Below, in pieces: positions 45,588 through 54,916 of a DNA stretch of 64,000 bases; the stretch's first letter is position 1, and every line of letters starts with the position of its first letter. Source of the DNA: Hydrogenophaga taeniospiralis CCUG 15921 (GTDB taxonomy: Bacteria > Pseudomonadota > Gammaproteobacteria > Burkholderiales > Burkholderiaceae_C); contig NZ_BCWR01000015.1 in NCBI RefSeq assembly GCF_001592305.1, forward strand, positions 1 to 64,000. The letters run 5' to 3'. The position numbers were made by a program, and so were the translations under genes. Below the pieces are notes generated by a model. The model was not told where the DNA came from. It saw only the letters and a program-made list of their open reading frames with translations, and ran no database searches.

Positions 45588-46589
45588 TTGAGTTTCAAGT
45601 CTTCCACACCGGCTCCCGTGGCCGTTCAATACCTCACCGTCGACGAAGAGTCGGCGGGTCAGCGCCTCGACAACTTCCTCATCCGGATTCTCAAAGGGGT
45701 GCCCAAGACCCACATCTACCGCATCATCCGATCGGGCGAAGTGCGGCGCAACAAGGGACGGGTGGGCGCGGACGACCGGGTGGTGGCGGGCGACGTGTTG
45801 CGCATTCCGCCGATTCGCCTGTCGGAACGCGCCGAAGAAAAAGTGGCCAATCCCGCTCCGGCGCGCGAATTCCCCGTGGTGTATGAAGACGATGCATTCA
45901 TGGCCATTGACAAACCCGCGGGTGTGGCGGTGCACGGCGGCAGTGGTGTCAGCTTCGGTGTGATAGAGCAAATGCGGCAGGCACGACCACAAGCCCGTCT
46001 GCTCGAATTGGTGCACCGGTTGGACCGGGAAACCAGCGGCATTCTGTTGATCGCCAAGAAGAAGAGCGCACTCAAGGCATTGCAGGACCAGTTTCGTGAA
46101 CGCGAAACCGGCAAGACCTATCTGGCGCTGGTGAAGGGCAACTGGCCCGCCAAACTCAAGGTGCTGGACCAGCCCCTGCACAAATACCTGCTGGCCGATG
46201 GCGAGCGGCGTGTCAAGGTGGTGGGCAAGGAGGATCCGGACGGTATGCGATCGCTCACCCTGGTCAAGGTGGCTCGGCATATCCCGGCGCCTGTGGGGCT
46301 GGAGGTCGCGTCGCCCGACGGGTTCAGTCTCCTTGAAGTCACCATCAAGACGGGGCGCACGCACCAGATCCGGGTGCACCTGGCTACGGCTGGATATCCG
46401 ATTGCAGGCGATGACAAGTATGGCGATTTTGAACTCAATCGGCTATTGGGCAGATCGGGGCTCAAGCGCATGTTTCTCCACGCGTGGCGGCTTCGACTTT
46501 CGCACCCGGTGTCAGGTGTGCCATTGGAGTTACAAATTGAATTGCCCCCGGAGCTTGAAAAATGGATGCGGCTTGAAAATAGGCATTAG
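45588..46589 (+). CDS. rluC: 23S rRNA pseudouridine synthase
   Basis: A 333-residue RluC-type enzyme. An S4 RNA-binding domain (QRLDNFLIRILKGVPKTHIYRIIRSGEVRRN, residues about 20-50) precedes the pseudouridine synthase domain with the catalytic Asp in HRLDRETSG. RluC modifies U955, U2504 and U2580 in E. coli numbering. The start is a TTG (MSFKSSTP); a GTG twelve codons upstream would be almost leaderless. Divergent from rne, as in E. coli. Confidence 0.93.
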   Translation: MSFKSSTPAPVAVQYLTVDEESAGQRLDNFLIRILKGVPKTHIYRIIRSGEVRRNKGRVGADDRVVAGDVLRIPPIRLSERAEEKVANPAPAREFPVVYEDDAFMAIDKPAGVAVHGGSGVSFGVIEQMRQARPQARLLELVHRLDRETSGILLIAKKKSALKALQDQFRERETGKTYLALVKGNWPAKLKVLDQPLHKYLLADGERRVKVVGKEDPDGMRSLTLVKVARHIPAPVGLEVASPDGFSLLEVTIKTGRTHQIRVHLATAGYPIAGDDKYGDFELNRLLGRSGLKRMFLHAWRLRLSHPVSGVPLELQIELPPELEKWMRLENRH

Positions 46590-46595
46590 AATGCC
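46582..46595. repeat. Perfect 14-base palindrome at the rluC stop
   Basis: GGCATTAGAATGCC spans the rluC stop codon. A second hairpin, AGCATC/GATGCT, follows at about 46600-46616. No T run follows, so these may be operators or RNA ends upstream of the H-NS-like gene. Confidence 0.35.
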
Positions 46596-46649
46596 GCATA
46601 GCATCGTTGGGATGCTGAAATACCGGTTGACACAATCAAAGGAAAATCA

Positions 46650-46955
46650 ATGGCAAGCTATTCCGAACTCATGGCGCAGGCACAATCCCTGATGGCGCAA
46701 GCCGAACAGGCCCGCAAGGATGAACTGTCCGCTGTCATTGCAGACATCAAAGCCAAGATGAAACAATTCGGCATCACTGTGGCCGATCTGGGTGGTGCCA
46801 CGGGTGGCAAGAAAGCCGGCAAGTCCAAGTCCAGCGCTCCGGCCAAGTTCCGTGGCCCCAACGGTGAACTCTGGGCCGGTGGCCCGGGCCGCAAGCCCGA
46901 ATGGGTGCGCGCCGTGCTGGCTTCGGGCAAGAGCATCGAAGACTTTCGTATCTGA
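46650..46955 (+). CDS. H-NS family histone-like protein
   Basis: A 101-residue nucleoid protein of the short Burkholderiales H-NS type. The N-terminal half is a coiled-coil dimerisation region (to about residue 45). A Lys/Ala linker follows, then the C-terminal DNA-binding motif FRGPNGELWAGGPGRKPEWV. GGAAAA precedes the ATG. Expected to bind curved AT-rich DNA and silence genes; the AT-rich patches in this window are few. Confidence 0.93.
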   Translation: MASYSELMAQAQSLMAQAEQARKDELSAVIADIKAKMKQFGITVADLGGATGGKKAGKSKSSAPAKFRGPNGELWAGGPGRKPEWVRAVLASGKSIEDFRI

Positions 46956-47083
46956 CGGAGCCGCCGCCGTCCATGCCAAGGGCACCTTCGGGTGTCCTTT
47001 GTTGTTTAGTGGCTGAGCTGCTGTCGCCGAAGGGGCGATGGGCGGGGTCGACAATGCGGAACTCCACTGATCGATCTGGAACC

Positions 47084-47743
47084 ATGCGCCCGCGCCAATT
47101 CGACCTCATCGCCTTCGACTGGGACGGCACCCTTTTCGACTCCACCGCCATCATCACGCGCTGCATTCAAGCGGCTGTGCTCGATGTGGGCGGGGTCGTG
47201 CCCAGCGACCAGGCCGCCAGCTACGTCATCGGCATGGGACTGATGCAGGCACTGGCCCATGCGGCGCCCGATGTGCCGCGCGAAAAATACCCGCAGCTTG
47301 GCGAGCGTTATCGTCACCACTATCTGGCGCACCAGCACGACATCAGCCTTTTTGAAGGTGTGCTGCCCCTGCTGTCCGAGCTCAAGAGCCGGCACCACTG
47401 GCTGACCGTGGCCACCGGAAAAAGTCGAAACGGACTCAACGAGGCCTTGCGAGCCATGGAACTGCAGGGGCTGTTCGATGGTTCGCGCACAGCCGATGAA
47501 ACCGCTGGCAAACCCAGCCCGGTCATGTTGCACGAACTCATGCGCGAGTTTGGCGTCGCTCCTGAGCGCACCTTGATGATTGGCGACACCACCCACGATT
47601 TGCAGATGGCGCTCAACGCAGGGTGCGCGAGTGTTGGCGTGAGTTATGGGGCTCACGAGCCGGATGCATTCGGCGCGCTGGCCCCCCTCCACATCGCGCA
47701 TTCCGTGCGCGAACTGCACGATTGGCTTCGAGTCAATGCCTGA
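47084..47743 (+). CDS. HAD-superfamily hydrolase (phosphoglycolate phosphatase-like)
   Basis: A 219-residue HAD phosphatase with a C1 cap. Motif I is AFDWDGTLFDST (nucleophile Asp15-type), motif II is in TVATGKSRNGL, motif III the Lys in AGKPSP, and motif IV GDTTHDLQMA. It resembles Gph-like phosphatases, but substrates of this branch are unclear. The ATG used starts the conserved sequence; one 10 codons upstream is possible. It overlaps the Rieske gene by 8 bases. Confidence 0.9.
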   Translation: MRPRQFDLIAFDWDGTLFDSTAIITRCIQAAVLDVGGVVPSDQAASYVIGMGLMQALAHAAPDVPREKYPQLGERYRHHYLAHQHDISLFEGVLPLLSELKSRHHWLTVATGKSRNGLNEALRAMELQGLFDGSRTADETAGKPSPVMLHELMREFGVAPERTLMIGDTTHDLQMALNAGCASVGVSYGAHEPDAFGALAPLHIAHSVRELHDWLRVNA

Positions 47744-48137
47744 TTCCGGCGGCGTTATGCATTCTCTGGACGGCGATGCCGTTTTTCCGCTCTGTGGCAG
47801 CGCAGATCTGGTCAATGGAGGCCGGGCGGTGTCCTTCGATGTCGTGTACGCGGGGCAGACCTGCCGTGCGTTTGCCATCCGCTTCAAGGGAGAGGCCCAT
47901 GCCTACCTCAACCGTTGTGCCCATGTGGCCATGGAAATGGACTGGCAGCCCGAGCGCTTTTTCGATGACAGTGGCCGCTGGCTGCTGTGCGCGACGCACG
48001 GTGCCATCTACCAGCCCGACACCGGCGAATGTCAGGGGGGGCCCTGTCGGGGTGGCCTGATCAAGATCGCGTTGTTCGAGCACGATGGCGTCGTGCATTG
48101 GCGGTCACAATACAACCTCAAACCCGTTGAATTCTGA
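47736..48137 (+). CDS. Rieske [2Fe-2S] ferredoxin-type protein
   Basis: A 133-residue stand-alone Rieske protein. Cluster ligands are seen in RCAHVAMEMDW (Cys-x-His) and CATHGAIYQPDTGEC (Cys-x2-His). There is no signal peptide or anchor. Sitting between a HAD phosphatase and an S49 peptidase is a common Burkholderiales arrangement with unknown meaning. Electron partner unknown. Confidence 0.92.
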   Translation: MPDSGGVMHSLDGDAVFPLCGSADLVNGGRAVSFDVVYAGQTCRAFAIRFKGEAHAYLNRCAHVAMEMDWQPERFFDDSGRWLLCATHGAIYQPDTGECQGGPCRGGLIKIALFEHDGVVHWRSQYNLKPVEF

Positions 48138-48150
48138 GAACCATCTGAAC

Positions 48151-49134
48151 ATGAACAACGACGACATGGGCCTACCTGCTGGCTCCAGTGGGGACCGAAG
48201 CAGGGACGTGGCTTGGGAGCGCACGACCCTCGAAAAACTGGTCTTCGCCACCATTCGGGAGCAGCAGGCGGCGCGACGCTGGAAGCTGTTCTCACGCCTG
48301 TTGTGGCTGGTGTTTCTGGGCTTCATCGCCTGGATGGTTTACAGCGCGAACAGCGCTGGCGCATCCGTGAGCACACCCCACACGGCGGTGATCGAGATCA
48401 GGGGCGAGATTGCATCGGATGCCGAAGCCAGTGCGGAAAACGTGATCGCATCGCTGCGCTCAGCCTTCGAGGACAACGGCGCACAGGCGGTGGTCTTGCT
48501 GATCGACTCGCCTGGTGGCAGTCCGGTGCAGGCCGGCATCATCAACGACGAAATCACTCGCCTCAAGGCCCTGCACCAGAAAAAGGTCTACGCCGTTGTG
48601 GAGGAGACCTGCGCCTCGGCGGCTTACTACATTGCTGCCGCCGCAGACGGCATCTATGTGGACAAGGCCAGCCTGGTCGGAAGCATTGGTGTGCTTATGG
48701 ACGGCTTTGGGTTCACCGGCTTGATGGAGAAGCTCGGCATCGAGCGCCGCCTGATGACCGCCGGCGCCAACAAGGCCATGCTGGACCCGTTCAGCCCACA
48801 GGACGAAGCACAGCGCGCCTACATCCAGAACATGCTGGCCGAGATTCACGCACAGTTCATTGCCGTGGTGAAAAGCGGCCGGGGGGACCGCCTCAAGGAG
48901 TCGCCCGACACTTTCAGTGGTCTGGTCTGGAGTGGACAACAGGCCGTGGCTTTGGGCTTGGCCGATGGTCTTGGAAGTCTGGATTCAGTGGCGCGTGAGA
49001 TCGTCAAGGCCGAGGACATCGTGGACTACACGCAGCGCGAGAATGTCGGTCTGCGTCTGGCCAAGCAGCTCGGCGCCAGCATGGGCCAAGGCATCTTCAT
49101 GGCGGCACGCTCCGCCGGGGTGCAACTCAAGTAA
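48151..49134 (+). CDS. sppA: S49-family signal peptide peptidase (SppA/SohB-like)
   Basis: A 327-residue inner-membrane serine protease with one N-terminal helix (about residues 50-70). The Ser/Lys dyad is likely the Ser in ETCASAAYYIAAAAD and the Lys in TAGANKAMLDPF; GSIGVLMD lies between. It has one protease domain, not the tandem of E. coli SppA. It degrades cleaved signal peptides and misfolded membrane proteins. Starts 13 bases after the Rieske stop. Confidence 0.92.
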   Translation: MNNDDMGLPAGSSGDRSRDVAWERTTLEKLVFATIREQQAARRWKLFSRLLWLVFLGFIAWMVYSANSAGASVSTPHTAVIEIRGEIASDAEASAENVIASLRSAFEDNGAQAVVLLIDSPGGSPVQAGIINDEITRLKALHQKKVYAVVEETCASAAYYIAAAADGIYVDKASLVGSIGVLMDGFGFTGLMEKLGIERRLMTAGANKAMLDPFSPQDEAQRAYIQNMLAEIHAQFIAVVKSGRGDRLKESPDTFSGLVWSGQQAVALGLADGLGSLDSVAREIVKAEDIVDYTQRENVGLRLAKQLGASMGQGIFMAARSAGVQLK

Positions 49135-49321
49135 CCAAACCTCTCAGGCGGAACTGCGCGCTGTTCAGGGGAATCCACCCCGCTTGTCGCGGTTTCGCAA
49201 GATGGGAGCCCACAAGAAGGTCTGTGCCTGGATGGGCTTGCCCCATTGCTTTAAACGGCCAAACCGGTTTCGAGCCCGCTACGGTGGGCATGGTTGAACA
49301 CAACAACGTCTGGAAGTGTCG

Positions 49322-50206
49322 ATGAAGATTCAAAAAGCTGTTTTCCCCGTTGGGGGCATGGGTACGCGTTTTTTGCCCGCCACCAAGGCCATTCCCAAAG
49401 AGATGCTGCCCGTGGTTGACAAACCATTGATCCAGTACGCGGTGGAAGAAGCGTATGCGGCGGGTATCCGGGAGATGATCTTCGTGACGGGGCGTCACAA
49501 GCGCGCGATCGAAGACCACTTCGATACCGCCTATGAGCTGGAGGCCGAGCTGGAGGCGGGCAACAAGCGCGCGCTGCTGGAGTTGGTGCATGCCATCAAA
49601 CCCGACGACATGGACTGTGTGTACGTGCGCCAACCGCGTGCCTTGGGTCTGGGTCATGCGGTGTTATGTGCGGAGCGGCTGGTGGGTGACGAGCCGTTTG
49701 CCGTGTTGCTCGCGGACGATTTGATGATGGGCAGGGACCAGACCAGGGGTGGGCCGACCGTGCTGCAGCAAATGGTGCAGGCCTACGAGCGCGACCCGGG
49801 CACAGTGTTGGCGGTGCAGGACGTGCCTCGCTCGGAAACCCGTCGCTATGGTGTGGTGGACGTGAGGGGTGTCAGCGGGAATGTGGCGGAGGTCTTTGGC
49901 ATGGTTGAAAAGCCGTTGCCAGAAGTCGCTCCGTCGACGCTGGCGGTGGCCGGACGGTACATCCTGACGCCGGCGGTGTTTGACAGCATTCGCCGCCAGC
50001 CGCGGGGTGCCGGTGGCGAAATCCAGTTGACCGACGGTATCGCTGCCCTCATCGGGACCGAAAAGGTTTTCGCGTTCCGCTACGAGGGGACGCGTTACGA
50101 CTGTGGCAGCAAGGAAGGTTTCCTGGAGGCCACCATCGACCTTGCGCTGGCCAACCCGGAGCTGAGCGCGGCGGTGCGTGCGCACATGCTGAAGGCTCTG
50201 GGCTGA
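49322..50206 (+). CDS. galU: UTP-glucose-1-phosphate uridylyltransferase
   Basis: A 294-residue enzyme making UDP-glucose for polysaccharides and envelope glycans. The nucleotide-binding start is [23 protein letters not shown]; later segments GLGHAVLCA and [12 protein letters not shown] are typical. The ATG is two codons after a possible GTG. A perfect palindrome AAACCGGTTT (49261-49270) lies in the upstream gap. Confidence 0.96.
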   Translation: MKIQKAVFPVGGMGTRFLPATKAIPKEMLPVVDKPLIQYAVEEAYAAGIREMIFVTGRHKRAIEDHFDTAYELEAELEAGNKRALLELVHAIKPDDMDCVYVRQPRALGLGHAVLCAERLVGDEPFAVLLADDLMMGRDQTRGGPTVLQQMVQAYERDPGTVLAVQDVPRSETRRYGVVDVRGVSGNVAEVFGMVEKPLPEVAPSTLAVAGRYILTPAVFDSIRRQPRGAGGEIQLTDGIAALIGTEKVFAFRYEGTRYDCGSKEGFLEATIDLALANPELSAAVRAHMLKALG

Positions 50207-50208
50207 GT

Positions 50209-50229
50209 CGGCGGCTCGCCGGCATTTTT
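50209..50229 (+). terminator. Terminator after galU
   Basis: Stem CGGCG/CGCCG, loop GCT, followed by GCATTTTT. A second hairpin GCCGCTG/CAGCGGC (50231-50247) overlaps the stop of the convergent methylase gene. Confidence 0.6.
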
Positions 50230-50239
50230 CGCCGCTGAT

Positions 50240-51052
50240 TCAGCGGCCGATCAGAAATACAGCTGGCGCCTCCAGCGGCAGTTTGTCGCCGAGGGCCAGT
50301 TTCTTCCAATCACCTACCAGCGCGCTGCGGGTCGTCTCTTGCGGCAGCGTGAGCCCGCAGCACACGGCCAATCGGGTGTGCGGGTGCAGCGTCTGCAGGA
50401 CGGTCTGGAGCAGGGCGGTGTTGCGGTAAGGGGTCTCGATGAAGATCTGCGTTTGTCCGGTCTTTAGGGCCAAGGCCTCCAGTTCGCGCAAGCGTTTGGC
50501 GCGCTCGCTCGCTTCCTGCGGCACGTAACCCACAAAAGCAAAACTCTGCCCGTTCAGGCCACTGCTGGCCAGCGCCAGCATGAGAGAGACCGGGCCGGTC
50601 AGCGACACCACCCGCATGCCCATGGCATGCGCCGCGCGCACGATGGAGCTGCCCGGGTCGGCGATGGCAGGCATGCCGGCTTCGCTGACCAGGCCGATGT
50701 CGTGCCCGTTCCGGGCCGGTGCCAGCAGCGCGCGGGCCTGGGCGTCACCATCGGCTTGTGGCGCATGGTCCCCCTTCTTGTGCGCTGCGCGTGGAAGTTC
50801 GGTGATCTGCTGTGCCTGCAACGGAACCCCGAGTCCGACCACGGTATCCACGCGTTTGAGAAAAGCGCGTGTGCTTTTGGCGTTTTCGGTGATCCAGTGG
50901 GTGAGTCGACTGGCGACGGCCAGGGTCTGCGCTGGTAGCCACTGGCTGGGCGGGGTCGAGGTGGTCGGTTCAGGACCAGGGGTCACCGTGCCGAAGTCCA
51001 GCGGCGTGGGCACGAGATACAGCGTGCCAGGCAGGGTGGTGTCGGTTTTCAC
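50240..51052 (-). CDS. Tetrapyrrole-methylase-fold protein (RsmI-like)
   Basis: A 270-residue SAM-dependent methyltransferase of the RsmI/CbiF fold. It has GTLYLVPTPLDFG at the start, GLVSEAGMPAIADPGSSIV in the middle and FIETPYRNTALLQTVL later. Compared with RsmI it has a divergent N-terminal third, so it may be a paralogue rather than the 16S rRNA C1402 enzyme. It starts with GTG overlapping the maf stop. Confidence 0.82.
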   Translation of the reverse strand: MKTDTTLPGTLYLVPTPLDFGTVTPGPEPTTSTPPSQWLPAQTLAVASRLTHWITENAKSTRAFLKRVDTVVGLGVPLQAQQITELPRAAHKKGDHAPQADGDAQARALLAPARNGHDIGLVSEAGMPAIADPGSSIVRAAHAMGMRVVSLTGPVSLMLALASSGLNGQSFAFVGYVPQEASERAKRLRELEALALKTGQTQIFIETPYRNTALLQTVLQTLHPHTRLAVCCGLTLPQETTRSALVGDWKKLALGDKLPLEAPAVFLIGR

Positions 51053-51663
51053 AGGACGTGCACCCCGGCGGCGCGAATCATGCGGCAGGTGCGGATGAGC
51101 GGCAGGCCCACCAGCGCTGTGGGGTCGTCGTTGTCGATGCGTTCCAGCAAGGCAATGCCCAGGCCTTCGCTCTTGGCGCTGCCGGCGCAGTCGTAGGGCT
51201 GCTCGGCGCGCAGGTAATGTTCGATCTCTTCGTCATCGAGCTGGCGGAACACCACGCGCACGGCCGCCAGGTCGGCCTGTTCAAAGCCGATGTCCTGGCA
51301 GACCACGGCCAATGCGGTCTGAAAGATGACCGTTTCGCCGCGCATGCGCTGCAACTGGGCCACGGCGCGCTCGTGGGTTCCGGGCTTTCCCAGCGGCTCA
51401 CCGTTCAGGTCGGCCACCTGGTCGCTGCCAATGACCACAGCCTGGGGGTGGCGCCGCGCCACCTCGCGGGCCTTGGCCAACGCCAGCCGCATCGCCAGGT
51501 CGGCGGGCTTTTCGCCAGGGTGTGGCGTTTCGTCGACCTGGGGGCTGGCGACATCGAACGGCAGCCCGAGGCGCGCCAGCAATTCCCGCCGGTAGCGGGA
51601 GGTGGAGCCAAGGATGAGGGCGCGCGACGTCGTGACGGAAGGAGCTGGGCGGTGCGTGGACAT
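51049..51663 (-). CDS. Maf family nucleotide pyrophosphatase
   Basis: A 204-residue Maf protein hydrolysing non-canonical nucleotides (family members prefer dTTP/UTP or m7GTP; this one looks most like the m7GTP-type YceF). The signature LGSTSRYRRELLARLGLPF, the catalytic Asp region VIGSDQVADL and the PTALVGLPL segment are all present. It is divergent from yceD and translationally coupled to the methylase gene. Confidence 0.92.
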   Translation of the reverse strand: MSTHRPAPSVTTSRALILGSTSRYRRELLARLGLPFDVASPQVDETPHPGEKPADLAMRLALAKAREVARRHPQAVVIGSDQVADLNGEPLGKPGTHERAVAQLQRMRGETVIFQTALAVVCQDIGFEQADLAAVRVVFRQLDDEEIEHYLRAEQPYDCAGSAKSEGLGIALLERIDNDDPTALVGLPLIRTCRMIRAAGVHVL

Positions 51664-51699
51664 GCCGGTATTCTCCCCGCATTCTTTTACACTCCCGGG

Positions 51700-52266
51700 A
51701 TGAAAGCGAACCCCAAGATGGCATGGAGTGCCGACCGGCTGGACGTGCGTGCCTTTGCTCAGGCGGGCGTTCATCTTCAGGTCGATGATCCCTTGAACCG
51801 GTTCGAGCGCCTGTGCAGCGAGCAACACGGGATGGCTGATCAGGCTTCGGTCCAGCGGGTTCGGTGGCGGGCGCAAGGCGAGCTTCGTCCCAGTGCTTCG
51901 GGTGGGTCGCCAGCTGTATGGCTGCATTTGCAGGCCGACACGGTGATGGCGCTGACTTGTCAGCGCTGCCTGGGGCCGGTGGACGTTTCTCTGACGGTGG
52001 ACCGCTGGTTTCGGTTTGTGGCCGATGAAGCCACGGCCAGTGCCGAAGACGACGATTGCGAAGAGGATGTGCTTGCTCTGGAGCCTCGCCCAAGCCTGTA
52101 CGAGTTGCTGGAAGATGAACTGCTGATGGAGCTGCCCCTGGTGCCCATGCACGAAACCTGTCCAGAGCCAGTGATCATGCGCGTGGCGGATTCGGCGGTT
52201 GCCGCGGCCGATGACGAGCCGGAGCGGAAGAATCCATTTGCCGAGTTGGCCCGCTTGAAAAAATGA
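51700..52266 (+). CDS. yceD: YceD/DUF177 family protein
   Basis: A 188-residue protein of the DUF177 family, always beside rpmF. It has a Cys motif LTCQRCLGPV, a middle acidic stretch (EDDDCEEDVL), then the conserved SLYELLEDELLMELPLVPMHE. Work in plants and bacteria ties the family to 23S rRNA accumulation. The start codon follows a 36-base divergent gap with maf. Confidence 0.92.
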   Translation: MKANPKMAWSADRLDVRAFAQAGVHLQVDDPLNRFERLCSEQHGMADQASVQRVRWRAQGELRPSASGGSPAVWLHLQADTVMALTCQRCLGPVDVSLTVDRWFRFVADEATASAEDDDCEEDVLALEPRPSLYELLEDELLMELPLVPMHETCPEPVIMRVADSAVAAADDEPERKNPFAELARLKK

Positions 52267-52320
52267 CACGCACTGGGCGGGTCATGGCCTTGGCCTGCAC
52301 CTGCGTCGAATCGGGTGGCT

Positions 52321-52349
52321 TTGACCCCTGGCCACCTTCGGGCTATAAT
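52321..52349 (+). promoter_or_regulatory. Sigma70 promoter of the rpmF-fab cluster
   Basis: TTGACC (52321-52326) and a perfect TATAAT (52344-52349) with exactly 17 bases between them. Transcription would start near 52356, giving an rpmF leader of about 145 bases. It is the clearest housekeeping promoter in the window. Confidence 0.85.
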
Positions 52350-52499
52350 GCTTGGCTTTGCGCTCACATCCATTTGCACGTCTGTGTGCACGGGTCAGGC
52401 GCACGATAGTTATCGCAGTTGGTTGATTGGGTGTTCTGGCATGTTTTGGCCACCCCATTTGCCACCCCGTTTGACCCCAACCGATTTCAGGAGCCCACC

Positions 52500-52682
52500 A
52501 TGGCCGTTCAGCAAAACAAAAAGTCCCCTTCCAAGCGTGGCATGCACCGTTCGCACAATGCGCTGAACGTGCCCGGCATTGCCGTGGAGCCCACCACGGG
52601 CGAAATTCATCTGCGCCACCACATCAGCCCCAACGGCTTCTACCGTGGTCGTCAGGTGCTGAAGAACAAGTCCGAAGCCTGA
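52500..52682 (+). CDS. rpmF: Ribosomal protein bL32
   Basis: A 60-residue large-subunit protein with the typical opening [18 protein letters not shown]. The family's usual zinc cysteines are absent, as in many Burkholderiales. AGGAG precedes the ATG. A terminator hairpin follows before plsX. Confidence 0.97.
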   Translation: MAVQQNKKSPSKRGMHRSHNALNVPGIAVEPTTGEIHLRHHISPNGFYRGRQVLKNKSEA

Positions 52683-52749
52683 TGTGACGGACTGCCTCAG
52701 GCCTCGCCGCGGTGCCGCGATCGAGGGTTGGGGGTCTATCCAGGCGCAG

Positions 52750-52776
52750 GCCCGCATGCTCCATGCGGGCTTTTTT
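52750..52776 (+). terminator. Intrinsic terminator between rpmF and plsX
   Basis: Nine-base perfect stem GCCCGCATG/CATGCGGGC, loop CTC, followed by six Ts. It would sharply reduce readthrough from rpmF into plsX, leaving ribosomal protein output higher than lipid enzyme output. Confidence 0.88.
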
Positions 52777-52817
52777 CATTGTTGTGGTGCCGTGAGTGCC
52801 ACCACCAGGATGTTGTC

Positions 52818-53879
52818 ATGATCACCGTTGCTGTGGATTGCATGGGTGGGGATGTCGGTCCGGCGGCCACCCTGCCTGCCTGTGCGGCTTTTTTGGCGAG
52901 CCATCCGCAGGCCCGGTTGTTGCTGGTGGGAAAACCCGAGGACTTTGCACCCTGGCCTGGGGTGCTTGGTGATGCACGCTGCCGCGTGATCGCCGCCAGC
53001 GAGGTTGTCGCCATGGACGATCCGGTGGAGGTGGCGCTGCGGCGCAAAAAAGATTCGTCCATGAGGGTGGCCATTCAGCAGGTCAAGGAGGGTGCTGCCC
53101 AGGCTGTCGTGTCGGCGGGTAACACGGGCGCGCTCATGGCGATCGCCCGCTATGTGCTCAAGACACTGGATGGCATTGATCGTCCCGCCATTGCGTCCCA
53201 GTTGCCCAATGCCCGTGGAGGGGCTACCACTGTGCTCGATCTCGGCGCCAATGTGGACTGCACCGCTGAGCACCTGTTGCAGTTCGCGGTGATGGGCTCG
53301 GCACTGGTGGTGGCAATCACCGGGCGGCCGGAACCCACGGTGGGACTGCTCAATGTGGGTGGGGAAATTATCAAAGGCAGTGAAATCATCAAAAAAACCG
53401 GTGTTTTGTTGCGTAATGCAGCCAACACGGGTGATTTGAACTTCTTTGGGAATGTCGAGGGAAACGACATCTTCAAGGGAACGACCGATATCGTTGTCTG
53501 CGATGGCTTTGTCGGCAATGTGGCCCTCAAGGCGAGCGAAGGCGTGGCGACCATGCTCGCTGGCTTCATCAAGGTTGAGTTTTCTCGCAACTGGTTGACA
53601 AAACTGGCGGCGATTTGTGCTTATCCGGTTCTATCTGCTTTTAAAAAACGTGCTGACTACCGTCGCTACAATGGTGCTGCCCTGCTGGGGCTTCGGGGGT
53701 TGGTGTTCAAGAGTCACGGGTCGGCCGACGCCTTCGCGTTTGAGCAGGCCTTGTGCCGGGCTTATGATGCGGCCCACAACAATTTGCTCGACAACGTGCG
53801 CGAGCGCATCGCCCATGCCGCCCCTTTGATCGCGGCAGGGTCGGTGTCTGGCGAGTTCAAGAGTATTTCGATTTCCTAA
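52818..53879 (+). CDS. plsX: Phosphate acyltransferase
   Basis: A 353-residue PlsX making acyl-phosphate from acyl-ACP for phospholipid synthesis. It opens with [12 protein letters not shown] and has [23 protein letters not shown] and [12 protein letters not shown]. The ATG is 41 bases after the rpmF terminator, with a weak AGGA-like site. First of the fatty acid genes. Confidence 0.96.
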   Translation: MITVAVDCMGGDVGPAATLPACAAFLASHPQARLLLVGKPEDFAPWPGVLGDARCRVIAASEVVAMDDPVEVALRRKKDSSMRVAIQQVKEGAAQAVVSAGNTGALMAIARYVLKTLDGIDRPAIASQLPNARGGATTVLDLGANVDCTAEHLLQFAVMGSALVVAITGRPEPTVGLLNVGGEIIKGSEIIKKTGVLLRNAANTGDLNFFGNVEGNDIFKGTTDIVVCDGFVGNVALKASEGVATMLAGFIKVEFSRNWLTKLAAICAYPVLSAFKKRADYRRYNGAALLGLRGLVFKSHGSADAFAFEQALCRAYDAAHNNLLDNVRERIAHAAPLIAAGSVSGEFKSISIS

Positions 53880-53899
53880 GATACAGCCCCCATCCCCGC

Positions 53900-54877
53900 A
53901 TGACACGCTTCGCCCGCATCACTGGCACCGGCAGCAGCTTGCCCCCTCAGCGCTTGAGCAATGCCGACATGGTAGAGCTGCTGGCCCGGCGCGGGGTCGA
54001 GACCAGCGACCAATGGATCGTGGAACGCACCGGCATCCGGGCGCGCCATTTTGCCGCCGAGGGTGTCTTTGCCAGCGATCTCGCGGCCGACGCGTGCAGA
54101 CAGGCCATGTCGGCGGCCGATGTGGCGCCCGGGGACATTGACCTGATCATCGTGGCGACGTCCACGCCGGACATGGTGTTCCCGTCCACGGCGGCCATCT
54201 TGCAGCACAAACTGGGCATCGCTGGTTGCCCGGTTTTTGATGTGCAGGCGGTGTGCAGCGGCTTTATCTACGCCTTGACGGTTGCGGACGCCCTGATCCG
54301 GACCGGGAGTGCCCACAAAGCGCTGGTCGTGGGGGCTGAAGTGTTCAGCCGCATTCTGGATTTCAACGACCGCACCACGTGCGTGCTGTTTGGCGACGGG
54401 GCGGGGGCGGTGGTGCTGGAGGCCAGCGAGACGCCGGGCATCCTGTCCACCGACATCCACGCGGATGGCAAACACACCGGCATTCTGTGCGTGCCCGGTC
54501 ATGTGTCGGGCGGCCATGTGCTCGGCGACCCCTTGCTCAAGATGGATGGTCAGGCCGTTTTCAAGTTGGCTGTGGGTGTGCTCGAAGACACCGCGCGCGC
54601 CGTGCTCGACAAGGCTGGCAAGACCTCAGCCGATATCGACTGGCTGATCCCTCACCAGGCCAATATCCGCATCATGCAGAGCACGGCCAAAAAATTGAAG
54701 TTGTCGATGGACAGGGTGGTGGTCACGGTTGACGAGCACGGCAACACGTCGGCGGCCTCTATCCCGCTGGCATTGGATCACGCTGTGCGCGGTGGACAGG
54801 TGAAGAAGGGCGATACCCTCTTGCTAGAAGGCGTGGGTGGTGGCTTCACCTGGGGTGCGGTTCTGCTGGACCTTTGA
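53900..54877 (+). CDS. fabH: 3-oxoacyl-ACP synthase III
   Basis: A 325-residue initiating condensing enzyme joining acetyl-CoA to malonyl-ACP. The Cys nucleophile is in [12 protein letters not shown], and the His and Asn ligands are in [11 protein letters not shown] and [12 protein letters not shown]. Starts 20 bases after plsX. Confidence 0.97.
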   Translation: MTRFARITGTGSSLPPQRLSNADMVELLARRGVETSDQWIVERTGIRARHFAAEGVFASDLAADACRQAMSAADVAPGDIDLIIVATSTPDMVFPSTAAILQHKLGIAGCPVFDVQAVCSGFIYALTVADALIRTGSAHKALVVGAEVFSRILDFNDRTTCVLFGDGAGAVVLEASETPGILSTDIHADGKHTGILCVPGHVSGGHVLGDPLLKMDGQAVFKLAVGVLEDTARAVLDKAGKTSADIDWLIPHQANIRIMQSTAKKLKLSMDRVVVTVDEHGNTSAASIPLALDHAVRGGQVKKGDTLLLEGVGGGFTWGAVLLDL

Positions 54878-54916
54878 TTCACAGCGATTTTTTGCCAAAG
54901 AGTGATTCCATATTTC

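Noticed and set aside
46626-46633. TTGACA just before the H-NS-like gene as a -35 element
   Set aside because: A -10 at proper spacing would fall inside the coding region, after the start codon.
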